Positions 52,887 through 63,429 of a DNA stretch of 64,000 nucleotides are shown in pieces (position 1 is the first letter of the stretch; each line of letters opens with the position of its first letter). The stretch is taken from contig OX453273.1 in assembly GCA_949710005.1 (NCBI GenBank), forward strand, positions 38,129,038-38,193,037, read 5' to 3'. A program made the translations under genes and the position numbers. Source of the DNA: Ricordea florida (Eukaryota; Cnidaria; Anthozoa; Corallimorpharia; Ricordeidae). Under the pieces are notes generated by a model. That model ran no database searches. It had not been told where the DNA came from and saw only the letters and a list, made by a program, of their open reading frames with translations.

Positions 52887-54641
52887 TTAATTGTTATAAA
52901 ACATATTCTTAAAAAGAGTCTTCTTAAAACTATTAATTTCTTTGATATTCTTAATGTTCTCAGCTAGCCCATTCCATTCCCTTGGACCCCGATAGGAAAA
53001 CGCCCTTTGTCCTGTTGACAGTCTACATCGGGGAACCACAAAATTATTACATCCCCTTGTGTTCCTATTGTGAACTGCTGAACGTTTAACAAAATATTTA
53101 ACTAAATAATCTGGAGCTAGACCATTTACACATTTGAATGCTAAAACTAAATCATTAAATAAAACTTTCTCTGTAACATCTGACCATCTAAGAGATTTCC
53201 GACCCTGAGATATATGGTCAAACTTCCTTAACCCTAATACAACTCTGGCTGCAAAGTTCTGCACCAACTGTAGTTTGTGTAGATTACGTTTAGATGTGTT
53301 CCCCCACACTGAGGAACAATAAAACAATTTACTGAAAACGAAGCTATTTATAAGTAATAATAGTGTTTTCTTGTCTAAGAGATGTTTAATTCTTCTGATA
53401 TGTACCAACTGGTTCATGCAACTAGAAGCTGTCTTAGAGATATGTACATCATAAGTGAGACATTGGTCAATATATACCCCTAGATCCTTGGCAAACGGAA
53501 ATGGTGAAATAGTTTTGCCTAACAAAGACAATGAAATAGGAGGTAGCTTCTTAATAAGTTGTGCTGAGCCAACAACCACTAGTTTTGTCTTGTCAGGGTT
53601 TATGAGTAGAGCATTTGTTGCGCACCATTTGCTGATATTCCTAAGATCTTGGTTTACAGCTGCCGTAGCACTTGATGAAGCTGATACAGAAAATTTAAAG
53701 TACAATTGACTATCATCAACATACGCGGCAGCTTGACTGTAGGTAATAGCACTAATTAAATCATTAATATAAATTGTAAAAAGCACTGGACCCAAGATTG
53801 ATCCCTGAGGTACTCCATTTGTTAAAGGTAACATTTCTGAAACTGAATCTTCGTATCGTACCCTTTGATATCTACTAGATAGATAACTGCTAAACCAGGA
53901 AACCGCCGAAGCTTTAAGGCCAAGTTTTCGTAGTTTTTCTAACAATAGATTATGATTAAGACTGTCAAAAGCTTTTGACATATCAAGCAGTACAAGTAAC
54001 GAGGCTGATTTTTCGTCAATTGCTTTTAAAAGATTGTCTGAAACATTAATGAGGGCAGTTTCTGTCGAATGCATTTTCCTATTACCACTTTGATAGAGCG
54101 ACAGTTTATCATTCGTTGTTAAAAATTCCACAAACTGCTTGTGTGCCAGTCTCTCACTTACTTTCGATAGAATGGGTAACAATGATATCGGTCTATTGTT
54201 AGCCGGTTCTTCTGAATTGCCTTCTTTAGGTACCGGTATCACCTCAGCAATTTTCCATGCTTTGGGAAAGGCAGCCATTTGAAACGAACCATTTACCAGT
54301 CTAGAGATCACAGGTGCGATGCAGTCACAACTGTCTTTCAGGACTCGAGCAGAGATTTTATCATATCCTGACGCTTTGTTAGAAGCTAAACTCTTAATAG
54401 CAGACTTGACATCAGTTTCTTTTACATTTTGAAACTCAAATCCTTTTTGTTCAGCATGTAGGCCGGTTTCCATACTTTCCTCCCTAGGACCACATTCTTT
54501 ATCGAAACCTTGTTCCTTTGTTAGCAAGTTCGCTTTATAGGCAGTAAGTTCGCCTACTGATGTGAAATACTTGTTGAATTTATTTGCCAACGTCTTATGG
54601 TCCTCCAAAGTACTTGGACGTTTAGCAACACCTCGAGACAT
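52887..54641 (-). CDS. Reverse transcriptase of the truncated non-LTR element
   Basis: 584 residues. RT motifs in order: NNRPISLLPILSKVSERL, LVLLDMSKAFDSLNH, NGVPQGSILGPVLFTIYIND, the catalytic box AAYVDDSQLYF, and the thumb/C-terminal region KLFYCSSVWGN and REWNGLAENIK. The chosen Met follows WKILNRC in a longer frame that is closed by a stop upstream, so the true protein began further 5' with an endonuclease now lost. The frame is intact, so the copy is fairly young. Confidence 0.9.
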   Translation of the reverse strand: MSRGVAKRPSTLEDHKTLANKFNKYFTSVGELTAYKANLLTKEQGFDKECGPREESMETGLHAEQKGFEFQNVKETDVKSAIKSLASNKASGYDKISARVLKDSCDCIAPVISRLVNGSFQMAAFPKAWKIAEVIPVPKEGNSEEPANNRPISLLPILSKVSERLAHKQFVEFLTTNDKLSLYQSGNRKMHSTETALINVSDNLLKAIDEKSASLLVLLDMSKAFDSLNHNLLLEKLRKLGLKASAVSWFSSYLSSRYQRVRYEDSVSEMLPLTNGVPQGSILGPVLFTIYINDLISAITYSQAAAYVDDSQLYFKFSVSASSSATAAVNQDLRNISKWCATNALLINPDKTKLVVVGSAQLIKKLPPISLSLLGKTISPFPFAKDLGVYIDQCLTYDVHISKTASSCMNQLVHIRRIKHLLDKKTLLLLINSFVFSKLFYCSSVWGNTSKRNLHKLQLVQNFAARVVLGLRKFDHISQGRKSLRWSDVTEKVLFNDLVLAFKCVNGLAPDYLVKYFVKRSAVHNRNTRGCNNFVVPRCRLSTGQRAFSYRGPREWNGLAENIKNIKEINSFKKTLFKNMFYNN

Positions 54642-54772
54642 GCATCGATTTAAGATCTTCCAAATGGCATTTACATAAACATTCTAAGCTTCCTTAGCAC
54701 TTTGCCACCGGACACAAATGCAATCAACTGGTGACGGCTGAAAGCAATTCTTCAGGCGATAAGACTTAACTA

Positions 54773-55872
54773 GTGATTCTGAAACCGATTCTAGAACGCC
54801 ACGATTCTGAGCGCGCATTCATTTTACCCATTTTTTTGTGGGCTAAAAGCAAGGAATCCGAAGAAATATCAAAGACCAACACAAACGTAAAATCTGTCAA
54901 ATCCCAAGCAATGCCTCAAACGGAAACCGATCTACCAAGTTTCGGAACTGTTATTGTGCTTTCTGTTGTGCTGGGTTTGATGACGTTTTTGTCCATCACA
55001 GGGAACTCGCTCGTTTGCCTGGCGCTATACCGAAACGCAACTTTACGCACCATCACCAATATGTACGTGTTGGCTCTTGCAATATCTGACTTAACCTTCG
55101 CTATTCTTGCACTTCCTTTTGAGCTAGCGTCTTCCATTTTACGAGAGTGGGCATTTGGCTACACGTTCTCTCAGTTCAATGGCCTCGTTGCACACTTTTG
55201 GGGAGGAGTCTCTACTGGCATTCTTGCGCTAACAGCCGTGAATCGTTACTTTTGTGTAGTAAAACCTAGACATTATTCAGTTTTGTGTACGAAGAGAAAA
55301 ACTGTTCTGTCAATTATCTTTATCACGATCTTAACTATTACAGCTGGAACTGCAGTAACTTTTGCAGTGCCAGTAATTTATATATGGCATCCATACAGTC
55401 TGTACTGCCGTCAAACCGTTGAAGATACACATTTAGAAAAGCTTGTTTGTTTCGGATTTCTCGGCTTTTACGCCATTCTTCCCTGTTCTGTGATTACGTA
55501 TTGCTATGGAAACATTTACATGGCTTTGAAAAGACACAACGCTCAAGTTCTGCCCTCGTTGCAAGGAGGACAAAACCACGGAATAGTAAATGCAAGAGAT
55601 AAAAAGAGATAAAAAGAGATAAAGAGATAAAAGCCGCTCGCATTCTTTTTGCCACCGTGATAAGTGTGATCATATGCTTTGTGCCTTACTCAGTGGTTAA
55701 TTCTCTAGAAATGGGCTTTCACTATCCAGTGCCCGGATTCGCGATTTCCTTGTACACTGTCTTTTGTAAGAGTAGCGTGTGGATCAACCCCATCATATAC
55801 GGCATCATGAACCGAGCCATGAGGAAAGAGTTCTTGAAAGTATTACGCTGTGCAGTCAAAACCGGCAAGTAA
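54773..55872 (+). pseudogene. Class A (rhodopsin-like) GPCR, melatonin/opsin-like, frame broken in loop 3
   Basis: Intronless. TM1 has FLSITGNSLVCLALYRN, TM2 LALAISDLTFAILALP, TM3 ends TAVNRYFCVVKP (NRY in place of DRY, as in melatonin-like receptors), TM6 VIICFVPYSVV, TM7 WINPIIYGIMN (NPxxY). The first frame ends at 55612 in the third intracellular loop; TM6-TM7 continue in another frame to a stop at 55872. The break lies in four tandem copies of AGAGATAAAA-like units (55595-55633), of which two (20 bases) appear surplus. The start may be Met 54773 or, more likely, MPQTETDLPS at 54911, just before TM1. It could be a pseudogene, a polymorphic allele or a sequencing slip. A retrotransposon sits about 50 bases 5'. 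An AATAAA near 56562 could serve as poly(A) signal. Confidence 0.85.
55595..55634 (+). repeat. Tandem AGAGATAAAA units inside the GPCR
   Basis: Units AGAGATAAAA, AGAGATAAAA, AGAGATAA and AGAGATAAAA run in series; the extra 20 bases shift the reading frame. Confidence 0.9.
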
Positions 55873-58079
55873 GCTAATGGCTACTCACAGCAGCAGTTCT
55901 GTTGCTTTGGCAGGATTTAGTATGGACTAACAGGGCGGCCACGCCTTGAACGGCACTGCTTGGAAAATTAATTTCTGTCGATTATATATCGTTCGCGCCT
56001 GTTTTGATCAAAAGGACTTGCGTTATCGCTCCCTCCTGCAAAGTATTAAAATGCCTATCCCTTTTATTTATTCCGGAGTTCTACGGAGCAAATTTAACCT
56101 CTTTCGCTCAAATTTTCTTCAAAATTGGGGAATGCCCATTTCACGTGGTTAATTTGCAGACGGCAAAGAAAACTATGAGATTTTATTTTGCACGAGCATA
56201 TTCATTGTTTTTGTCATTGACGCTATTGTTAAATGGCGTCCTAGCTGACATTGTTGTCGTGGTTTTCTTTAAGTCCTTAATGTCTGTTGTCTTCCTTCAT
56301 CACAATTTCTTCTTCACGAAGTGGCTTTTCTTACCCAATTACCTCAGGCTCATTTATGGTCTTAACTTAAACGACTCTTGCCACATTCAGCGCATTTATT
56401 ACCCTCAGCATAAAAACGAAAAGAGTGTAAAAACATAGCATGTGAATGATGCTACCTGGGAGCAAACAGTTGATCAAGATGCTTATTGAAAGACAGTTCT
56501 TTTTAACAGCTGTGGAAGGGACCGTTGATGTCAGCCAAATGCTGCTAAGATTACCCCGGCTAAATAAAGTTTGACTTGATCATAACCCGACTTGACGAAA
56601 AACCCGCATACGACTGCTTTCCAAGAAAACAACAGAAACATGAAGTAACGTAAACTCTAAGCATGTTGGGGAATAGCAGTACGGCACGTTAGAGAAACCA
56701 AAGAGCGCAGAAAAAAACGAAAATTTTAGCAAGTTGATTCAGCGTGAAATATGTGAAGCATCACTAGAAAGATTCTATCCAGGTTGCCCTAGCCTTTCCT
56801 ATGGAAGTCTTCACTCGGTTCAACCTCCTTTTGAGGGATGACAGAGAGGCGTCCTTATATGTGGGTCAGGTGATCAACCAATCCCAGGAGGTTTCAACAG
56901 GTTTTAGTCTTCGGTCGTTCTAGTTCGGCCCCTCTTGCTTAGGCAAAATGTTTATGCACCGAAAGAAGTATTTACGCGGTACGGAGAGCCAAGATAATAA
57001 ATATCGAACACACTAACTTTGCAGCGTTTCGCGTGTGTGTAAGCTGATTCTTCCCACTACGATTCTTGATGTTCATGAAGTCTAAGCGTTCTTTGGACGA
57101 TTTCGTCGTTAGTGAAAACCACAAAATACTTGTATGAGAAAGTTTGCCAATAAAAGACTGTTATTACTATTTTTAAAAATTCAAGGTTTGACCCTCGCAG
57201 TAGTAACTAAATGTGTGTGGCCACCGTGCTACTGAAAGAAGCGGTGGCCACTATGTCATTGGGTGAGTGTAAGTAACCTTCGAATTGTGTAAGTAACATT
57301 CGGACACTGTTCGGGATTACTCGTAGGTCATCGGTACGTAAGAAACCTGCGTAGGTGTTTTATTGCTTAAAAAAGTAAGTTGTGTCAATACTTTTAATTT
57401 GTCACATCATATTCTCGAACTCATCAAAATGCATCAAGGAAATACAAAGGAAACACGTTACAGTGCCTGATTTTTAGGAGTTTGAGAAGAAAGAATCGAC
57501 AGCAACAGCCCGTTGAAGTAGAAACTGGATGCTCCTTGGTCAGTCCTGCTTGAACTTGCCGTTCCATATTCAAAAATTCAACTTAACAGCAAGGAAATTA
57601 AATTAAAATATTGTCCAAATGAAACTCTTATAACGTTTGCAGTCCATCAGTTCTAATGGTCTCTCTCCGACCAGAGGTTCCGGCATCAGTAATGGGTACC
57701 ACTCATTTTAATCAACATGAAAACTGCTTTGAACTTAAAAATTTTACCTGCAACGCTCTCTACATTGGACATTGATTCTAAAATTGCTTGTAATTTTATT
57801 ACTCACACGCTTATATTTCTATTGGGTATTTTCTGTTCTTAACAAATACTTCCCTATGTGGACTGTCCTTCCCTTTTGTGTTCAACTTAGTATCTTTAAT
57901 AGATTCTTGCGTCATTCTTTCCCTGCTATTTCCTATCTATGGTTTTAATGCACGCGTTCGTTGGTAATCCGATGGAGGCCGATCCGCTTTCCGAATGCCT
58001 CCGACGACGTGCTTTCGTGGATCCCACGTTGATTTCAGGTTCGTCATTACTTTCCTATTCTCTGGACACTACTGCGTCG
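55873..58079. other. Intergenic, no gene recognised
   Basis: Between the GPCR and the TSP1-PLAC gene, which converge here. TTTATT at 57795 reads AATAAA on the minus strand and could end the TSP1-PLAC transcript. Confidence 0.45.
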
Positions 58080-58177
58080 TCATGAGTCTGTCCCAGTGCA
58101 TGTTTTGCAGCACCTTTCTTTCCAGAGTTCAAACTGGCAGAACTTGTGCAGCACTACCAACTTGCAGAAATAAGTAT
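58080..58177 (-). CDS. TSP1-PLAC gene, PLAC exon with stop
   Basis: 98 bases, starts in phase 1 after AAGAG. TYFCKLVVLHKFCQFELWKE and RCCKTCTGTDS then TGA. The C-x8-C-x8-CC-xx-C spacing is that of a PLAC domain. Confidence 0.8.
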
Positions 58178-58868
58178 CTCTTCCTTTTTCCACACAACTT
58201 GAAAATGATTTTTGAGTTGGTTTCTGTTGACTTTGAGCTTTTGCTGATGGGAAAGAAGACGGCAGACAACGTTAAGCGATAACTGACTCAAACATGTTAC
58301 AAAAATCCTAGTGCCTCTGTCACCTTATAGTTGTCACGCACCAAAAGAACAAATACCTGAAACAGTGTTTCATCACAGTTATAACATCCTCGCCCGTTAC
58401 ACAGATCTACGTAGAGCTTCGTCAAGCACCACGAGGAATGCGTGAGGTCAACAAGTGTCAAATATCAACTGATGCCATTTATTTCGCATTACTTACTTGC
58501 AGTTTTTTCAGGACATTTTTTCAGATAACATTTTTGATAGTGGTCCGGTTTGCTGGTCATTGCACAACCCTTGGAGGCCAGACCAGTCTTAGCATCAGAG
58601 CATCTTACTATTCTCTTGTTCATTCCATTGCCGCACGTGGTAGAACACTGTATATATGTAAATACAGAGAAAAGCGATAGTCAACGACCCCAAGTACATG
58701 TAATAAGACAGTCAAGATCAAGATGAAACAAAAGAAAACTGCCGTATCACGATCGCGGTGACGATTACTTTCACAAACACAGGCGCACTCACGATCTCTC
58801 ACCGCGTTGTTCCGTGAAAGAGAACAAAGTACAATGGCTATATAATAAATCCTTTATTGACATAGCCT

Positions 58869-58903
<35 letters not shown>

Positions 58904-61289
58904 TCTTAGCGTTTTTATAATGGTCCTCGACTACGCAAAAAAGAACTCGGCAAATATGCAGCTATCTTGACCTCAAGCTTGGTCAATAACGCATATATCT
59001 TGACCTCACGCTCGGTCAATAACGGGTATATATAGTACAGTCGAAGCTCGCTACTTTGAACTCGGTTACCTCGAACTCCCCGCTATCTCGAACTCAAATT
59101 CATTTCCGTTGGATTGTTTTTCAGTCATTTGCCATCGCTTATATCGAACTCTCGCTATCTCGAACTAGTTTTCGTTTCCCGTGAAAGTTCGAGATAGCGA
59201 AGTTCGACTGTACCAGCAACAACACAGTTTTGTACCTTTGTCCAAGTTCCAGTTCTCCACTCCGCGCAAGGATTCATGGTACAGATTCTCAGCTTCGATG
59301 GTTTAGCTTCTCTATCACACAGGTTCTGTGAGCCTGCGCAGTAGACGCGTCGAACTTGCTTCCCCTGACCGCATGTTTTCGAGCACTGAGGATATGAAGC
59401 AGGATATGATATACATATATTTATATATGTTTATAATATAGCTACGTTCTTACGCACGCTCTGATTGGTCAAAAGTAGAAAAAGAATGTTTTATTGTTTT
59501 TCGCCACATTACCTCTACTCGACAATTCTGTAAAAGACGGCGAAAAACATTTTCTTTGAAGAAATTCATTATAGAGTTCTCTGCGAAGCAGCAGAAAGTT
59601 TTGAAGCTGAGAATAATAAAACAAATAAGAAAGGAAGAAACGAAAACAGTCGAGAATTTAGTATTAAATGGCGTCAGTTTGTAGATCTGTGTGCTTTGTT
59701 GTTTCTACTCGCGGCTTGTAAACTCCATATCATAAAGCAAATAAAGAAGCCTAAGCCGTGTTTTACACTGTGAGTAACACTCCGGGCATTTGAGAACACT
59801 CGAGAAATGTAGAAAACACGAGCAGCAGGCGAGTGTTTTCTGCATTTCACTCGTGTTCTCAAATGCTCGTCGTAAAAGTTGATTAACATAAAACACTGCT
59901 CAATACATGGAAGTAGAGCGAAGTAGATGTTACAGGAGAAAAAACACACAAACACACTACACGTTCATCCCTACAAGCCTGTTTCGTGGTTGCCCACTCG
60001 TCAGGGCAACCACGAAACAGGCTTGAAGCTGACGAGCAACCACGAAACAGGCTTGTAGGGATGAAGGTGTCGTTTGTTTGTGTGTTTTTTCTCCCGCAAC
60101 ATCTATATATATATATATATGTAGATGAGGACCTGACAATTGTTGAGGTTATCCCGAGGACATCAATCAACTTGCTCCCCATTTTGACCAATGAAATCGG
60201 TACTTTCGCAGCGGAACACGGAATGCGGTTAAATGGCGCAAAATGCAAAGACATGCTCATTGATTTCCTCAGAGTAAAACCCTTTCCTACAACACCGATT
60301 CGTACAGGTGGCGCTCCTTTAGAGCAGGTCTCAACGCATAAGGCACTTGGTGTATTTATCTCGTTTGACCTGTCATGGAATAATCATTGCGACTACATAG
60401 TCAAGCACGCGCAAACGTCTCTATGCCTTGAGAGCCTTTCTGCCCAATATATCGTTCAGGTGTTTTGCAGCCTTGTCAGGTCAATCTTAGAATATTCGTC
60501 TCCGGTTTGGGCTGGTTTACCGAACTATCTTTCGGATCTTATAGAGTCAGTTCAAAAGGAAGCTCTCCGCATCATTCATCCTCGCCTTAGTTATGACCAG
60601 GCACTTGTTCTAGCGGGTTTGCCTACACAGCTGAAGCGCCGTACTGCAGCTTGCAAACGCTTTCTGCAGCTTCTCTCTGGTTCGTCATCTCCGTGTATGT
60701 CTAGGTTGCTTCCAGTTAGTGCAGGTGCCTGACGTAACTATAACTTGCGCACTCTCAGCAACAAGCTAGTTAATACAAATAGGCTTCTCCGCACAGACAG
60801 CTTCTTCACATTTAAATACGCGTAACTCCTGTTTTTGCTTCTTAATCTGACCTCGTTTGTAATTTAGCTTCTGCTACAATATTAGAGAATAAACTTATTA
60901 TTATTATTATTATTATTAACGAAATTTGCAATTTGACGCCTGACAATAAGACGCATACCGCAGCCTATGTGGTTACCCTTACTTTCGCACAGACAGCTTC
61001 TTCACATTTAAATACGCGTAACTCCTGTTTTTGCTTCTTAATCTGACCTCGTTTGTAATTTAGCTTCTGCTACAATATTAGAGAATAAACTTATTATTAT
61101 TATTATTATTATTATTAACGAAATTTGCAATTTGACGCCTGACAATAAGACGCATACCGCAGCCTATGTGGTTACCCTTACTTTCGCACAGACAGCTTCT
61201 TCACATTTAAATACGCGTAACTCCTGTTTTTGCTTCTTAATCTGACCTCGTTTGTAATTTAGCTTCTGCTACAATATTAGAGAATAAAC

Positions 61290-61321
<32 letters not shown>

Positions 61322-61883
61322 GAAATTTGCAATTTGACGCCTGACAATAAGACGCATACCGCAGCCTATGTGGTTACCCTTACTTTCGCACAGACAGCTT
61401 CTTCACATTTAAATACGCGTAACTCCTGTTTTTGCTTCTTAATCTGACCTCGTTTGTAATTTAGCTTCTGCTACAATATTAGAGAATAAACTTATTATTA
61501 TTATTATTATTAACGAAATTTGCAATTTGACGCCTGACAATAAGACGCATACCGCAGCCTATGTGGTTACCCTTACTTTCGCACAGACAGCTTCTTCACA
61601 TTTAAATACGCGTAACTCCTGTTTTTGCTTCTTAATCTGACCTCGTTTGTAATTTAGCTTCTGCTACAATATTAGAGAATAAACTTATTATTATTATTAT
61701 TATTATTATTAACGAAATTTGCAATTTGACGCCTGACAATAAGACGCATACCGCAGCCTATGTGGTTACCCTTACTTTCGCACAGACAGCTTCTTCACAT
61801 TTAAATACGCGTAACTCCTGTTTTTGCTTCTTAATCTGACCTCGTTTGTAATTTAGCTTCTGCTACAATATTAGAGAATAAAC

Positions 61884-61918
<35 letters not shown>

Positions 61919-62615
61919 GAAATTTGCAATTTGACGCCTGACAATAAGACGCATACCGCAGCCTATGTGGTTACCCTTACTTTACTCCAACTGCTCACTG
62001 TCCATGATTGACAGTTCCTTCCTTTGCATTGTTTCTTTAACTTGTATTTCAAGGTATTTACGTCTTTTCCAGAGCTGCCAAACGCGTTGCCACCTCTGAG
62101 CCTGAAATGCGACATCATGCTGACCTGAATCGAAGACAAGACCGTTTTCAAAAGACGACTGTTTGATCTGTACATACACGCAGTTGGTGATGGAAGGATA
62201 CTAGACAGTACAGTTTTACAACCATTTCACTTTAACAGTAAAATCAAAGCAGTATACAGGATATTCGTTCATGAATCTAATTTAATGGTCTTGCTCCCAC
62301 GATTCTCCTATAGCTCTGCGGTAAAGCATCGGAGTTAGTTATCGACTTTGGCTCTGACAATGCCGAAAAATATAACTTTCCCCAAATTTTCCAGGCTCAA
62401 AATTTCACCACCTTTATTATTTCTGATACGACGACGAACGTCGAGGAACGACGTTGTGCATGCGACATGCACTTTAATCATAAAAATTACAATTTCCTTA
62501 ATTGTGATTGTTTTTTTTTTTGTACTAACTCACTTGCTAAAAGTTGTTATCAGACAATTTGATGTCGGACAGTTCAGTACGCCAATCACATTTAAGTTTG
62601 CAGTTTAAATCAACA

Positions 62616-62650
<35 letters not shown>

Positions 62651-63211
62651 AGCAACCTTGGTTTCAATCACCATAGAAACAGTGTCCAGATTCCTAAACT
62701 GGGGCTTTCTTCAAAATGGAGAATTTTTTCCCTCCAACAATGACAATATTTTCTTTCATAACTTGCATTTGCCTCTTCTACTTTTCTAGGAAACTGTAAT
62801 TTTTATGATTAGTTGGTAACAGGACTTCGTATGGTCCAATTCGGTCTATAGTCACACTCATGATAAACAAATCGAACTCCCACAGCGCAGATTTTATTAT
62901 CACTCGTATTGCACACACCGAATTGGACTCCACTCAGTCCTATTACCATTACTTAACACTACTCTCGCTTTGCATACCTACAAAAACAAAAATTCAAATG
63001 TGATTTGTCTCTGATTTGGAATCTAACTGATTGATACGTTAAGAGTGAAACGTACCGATGTCTTAGGCGTCAAAGCAGGGGTAGGACAGGGAGCTAAGTC
63101 ACAGTAAGCCCACGAGATCGGTATGGCTTTACTGTCACACTTCTCTGCATCGTTTGTAGCCTCGCATGTCACGTTCCTCTTCTTAATTCCACGACCACAT
63201 GACAATGAGCA
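58080..63211 (-). CDS. TSP1-repeat/PLAC protein (ADAMTS or ADAMTS-like C-terminus), last five exons
   Basis: Exons 63211-63056, 62124-61981, 59385-59236, 58647-58497 and 58177-58080 join in phase (0,0,0,1) into 232 residues and a stop. They encode three thrombospondin type-1 modules split at the usual place: WTVSSWSK|CSKTCGQG, WRTGTWTK|CSTTCGNG and an earlier CSLSCGRGIKKRNV. The last exon is a PLAC domain (FCKLVVLHKFCQFELWKERC, then CKTC). TSP1 repeats plus a terminal PLAC domain define ADAMTS, ADAMTSL and papilin, which are secreted matrix proteins. The protease part, if any, lies beyond 64000, so these cannot be told apart. Confidence 0.85.
58497..58647 (-). CDS. TSP1-PLAC gene, TSP1 exon c
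   Basis: 151 bases, phase 0 to 1: CSTTCGNGMNKRIVRCSDAK, then CYLKKCPEKTA. Donor GCAA|GTAAGT. Confidence 0.9.
59038..59210. mobile_element. Mariner-like MITE
   Basis: TIRs CAGTCGAAGCTCGCTA and TAGCGAAGTTCGACTG, TA on both sides (59036, 59211), internal CTCGAACTC repeats. 173 bases, in an intron of the TSP1-PLAC gene. Confidence 0.85.
59236..59385 (-). CDS. TSP1-PLAC gene, TSP1 exon b
   Basis: 50 codons, phase 0/0: CSKTCGQGKQVRRVYC, LRICTMNPCAEWRTGTWTK. Acceptor ATCCTCAG|TGC, donor AAG|GTACAA. It completes one module and opens the next. Confidence 0.9.
59932..60096. repeat. Inverted repeat with nested copies
   Basis: CAAGCCTGTTTCGTGGTTGC at 59975 faces GCAACCACGAAACAGGCTTG at both 60006 and 60035, and the outer GAAAAAACACACAAACACAC faces GTGTGTTTTTTCTCC. 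Confidence 0.85.
60108..60900 (+). mobile_element. 3' end of a non-LTR retrotransposon (Rex/CR1-like), severely 5'-truncated
   Basis: The frame to 60732 reads AEHGMRLNGAKCKDMLIDFL, THKALGVFISFDLSWNNH and YLSDLIESVQKEALRIIHP, the post-YVDD part of a reverse transcriptase. It starts abruptly just after the YxDD box (VDEDLTIVEVIPR) behind a (TA)n tract at 60100-60120. The 3'UTR ends AATAAACTTATTATT, a TTA-repeat tail. Opposite strand to the TSP1-PLAC gene. Confidence 0.8.
60791..61981. repeat. Six tandem copies (about 193-202 bp) of retrotransposon tail plus adjoining intron
   Basis: Copies begin with GCACAGACAGCTTCTTCACA at 60791, 60987, 61186, 61388, 61581 and 61780. Each holds the retrotransposon 3'UTR with AATAAA, a TTA tract of 7-12 units, and about 75 bases ending GGTTACCCTTACTTT. 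Copies are almost identical and length differences come from the TTA tract. The last copy runs into the splice donor of the exon at 61981-62124. Confidence 0.95.
61981..62124 (-). CDS. TSP1-PLAC gene, linker and W-half exon
   Basis: 48 codons, phase 0/0. A basic linker (TLKYKLKKQCKGRNC) ends in QSWTVSSWSK. The donor AAA|GTAAGG is the last six bases of a tandem array beginning at 61980 on the plus strand. Confidence 0.75.
62180..63020. other. TSP1-PLAC intron, no further feature seen
   Basis: AT-rich. A plus-strand frame at 62348-62608 is hydrophobic low-complexity and not supported. Confidence 0.45.
63056..63211 (-). CDS. TSP1-PLAC gene, TSP1 exon a
   Basis: 52 codons, phase 0/0. CSLSCGRGIKKRNVTC begins the module after the acceptor TTCACAG. 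The module's tryptophan half must be in an exon beyond the window. Ends with a Pro/Thr linker and ACATCG|GTACGT. Confidence 0.85.
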
Positions 63212-63264
63212 CTGTGAAGGATAAAACAGAAAAAGCTCAGAATGAATAACCACAATTTCTTATG

Positions 63265-63425
63265 CCAATAAACCCATAGAAACTGCGGTTTATTGCTTTT
63301 ATAAACTGACTTTCAATAAAAGCAGAAAATGTATCTCTTTTCTATGGGTTTACGCCGGGCACAATAAACCATAAGTTTTAGACCAATCAGCGCGTGCATA
63401 GTATCTGAGTTATTTTTAAAAAAAA
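63265..63425. repeat. Dispersed MITE, copy B
   Basis: Contains AAACCCATAGAAACTGCGGT, a facing CTATGGGTTTACGCCGG, and GTATCTGAGTTATTTTTA, homologous to 10805-10935. Confidence 0.65.
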
Positions 63426-63429
63426 ATTA

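Larger units (their letters stand above)
52726..54720 (-). mobile_element. 5'-truncated non-LTR retrotransposon (CR1/L2-like)
   Basis: Contains a reverse transcriptase frame and a 3'UTR ending CAATAAAGTATGTATG. A (TATG)n tail follows (52726-52783 on the plus strand as CATA units), typical of CR1/L2 elements. The endonuclease region is absent; homology fades near 54720, about 50 bases from the GPCR frame. Confidence 0.85.

Noticed and set aside
56004..56438. 144-codon plus-strand frame downstream of the GPCR
   Set aside because: Hydrophobic and AT-driven, not recognised, and lies in the probable 3'UTR of the GPCR.
58370..58440. Cys-rich minus-strand reading LCNGRGCYNCDETLFQ as an exon of the TSP1-PLAC gene
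   Set aside because: Including it separates TSP1 from PLAC with an odd Cys pattern; skipping it gives a standard PLAC domain in phase.
60791..61981. CRISPR-like array
   Set aside because: Direct repeats of about 200 bases without unique spacers in a eukaryotic intron; it is a tandem duplication.
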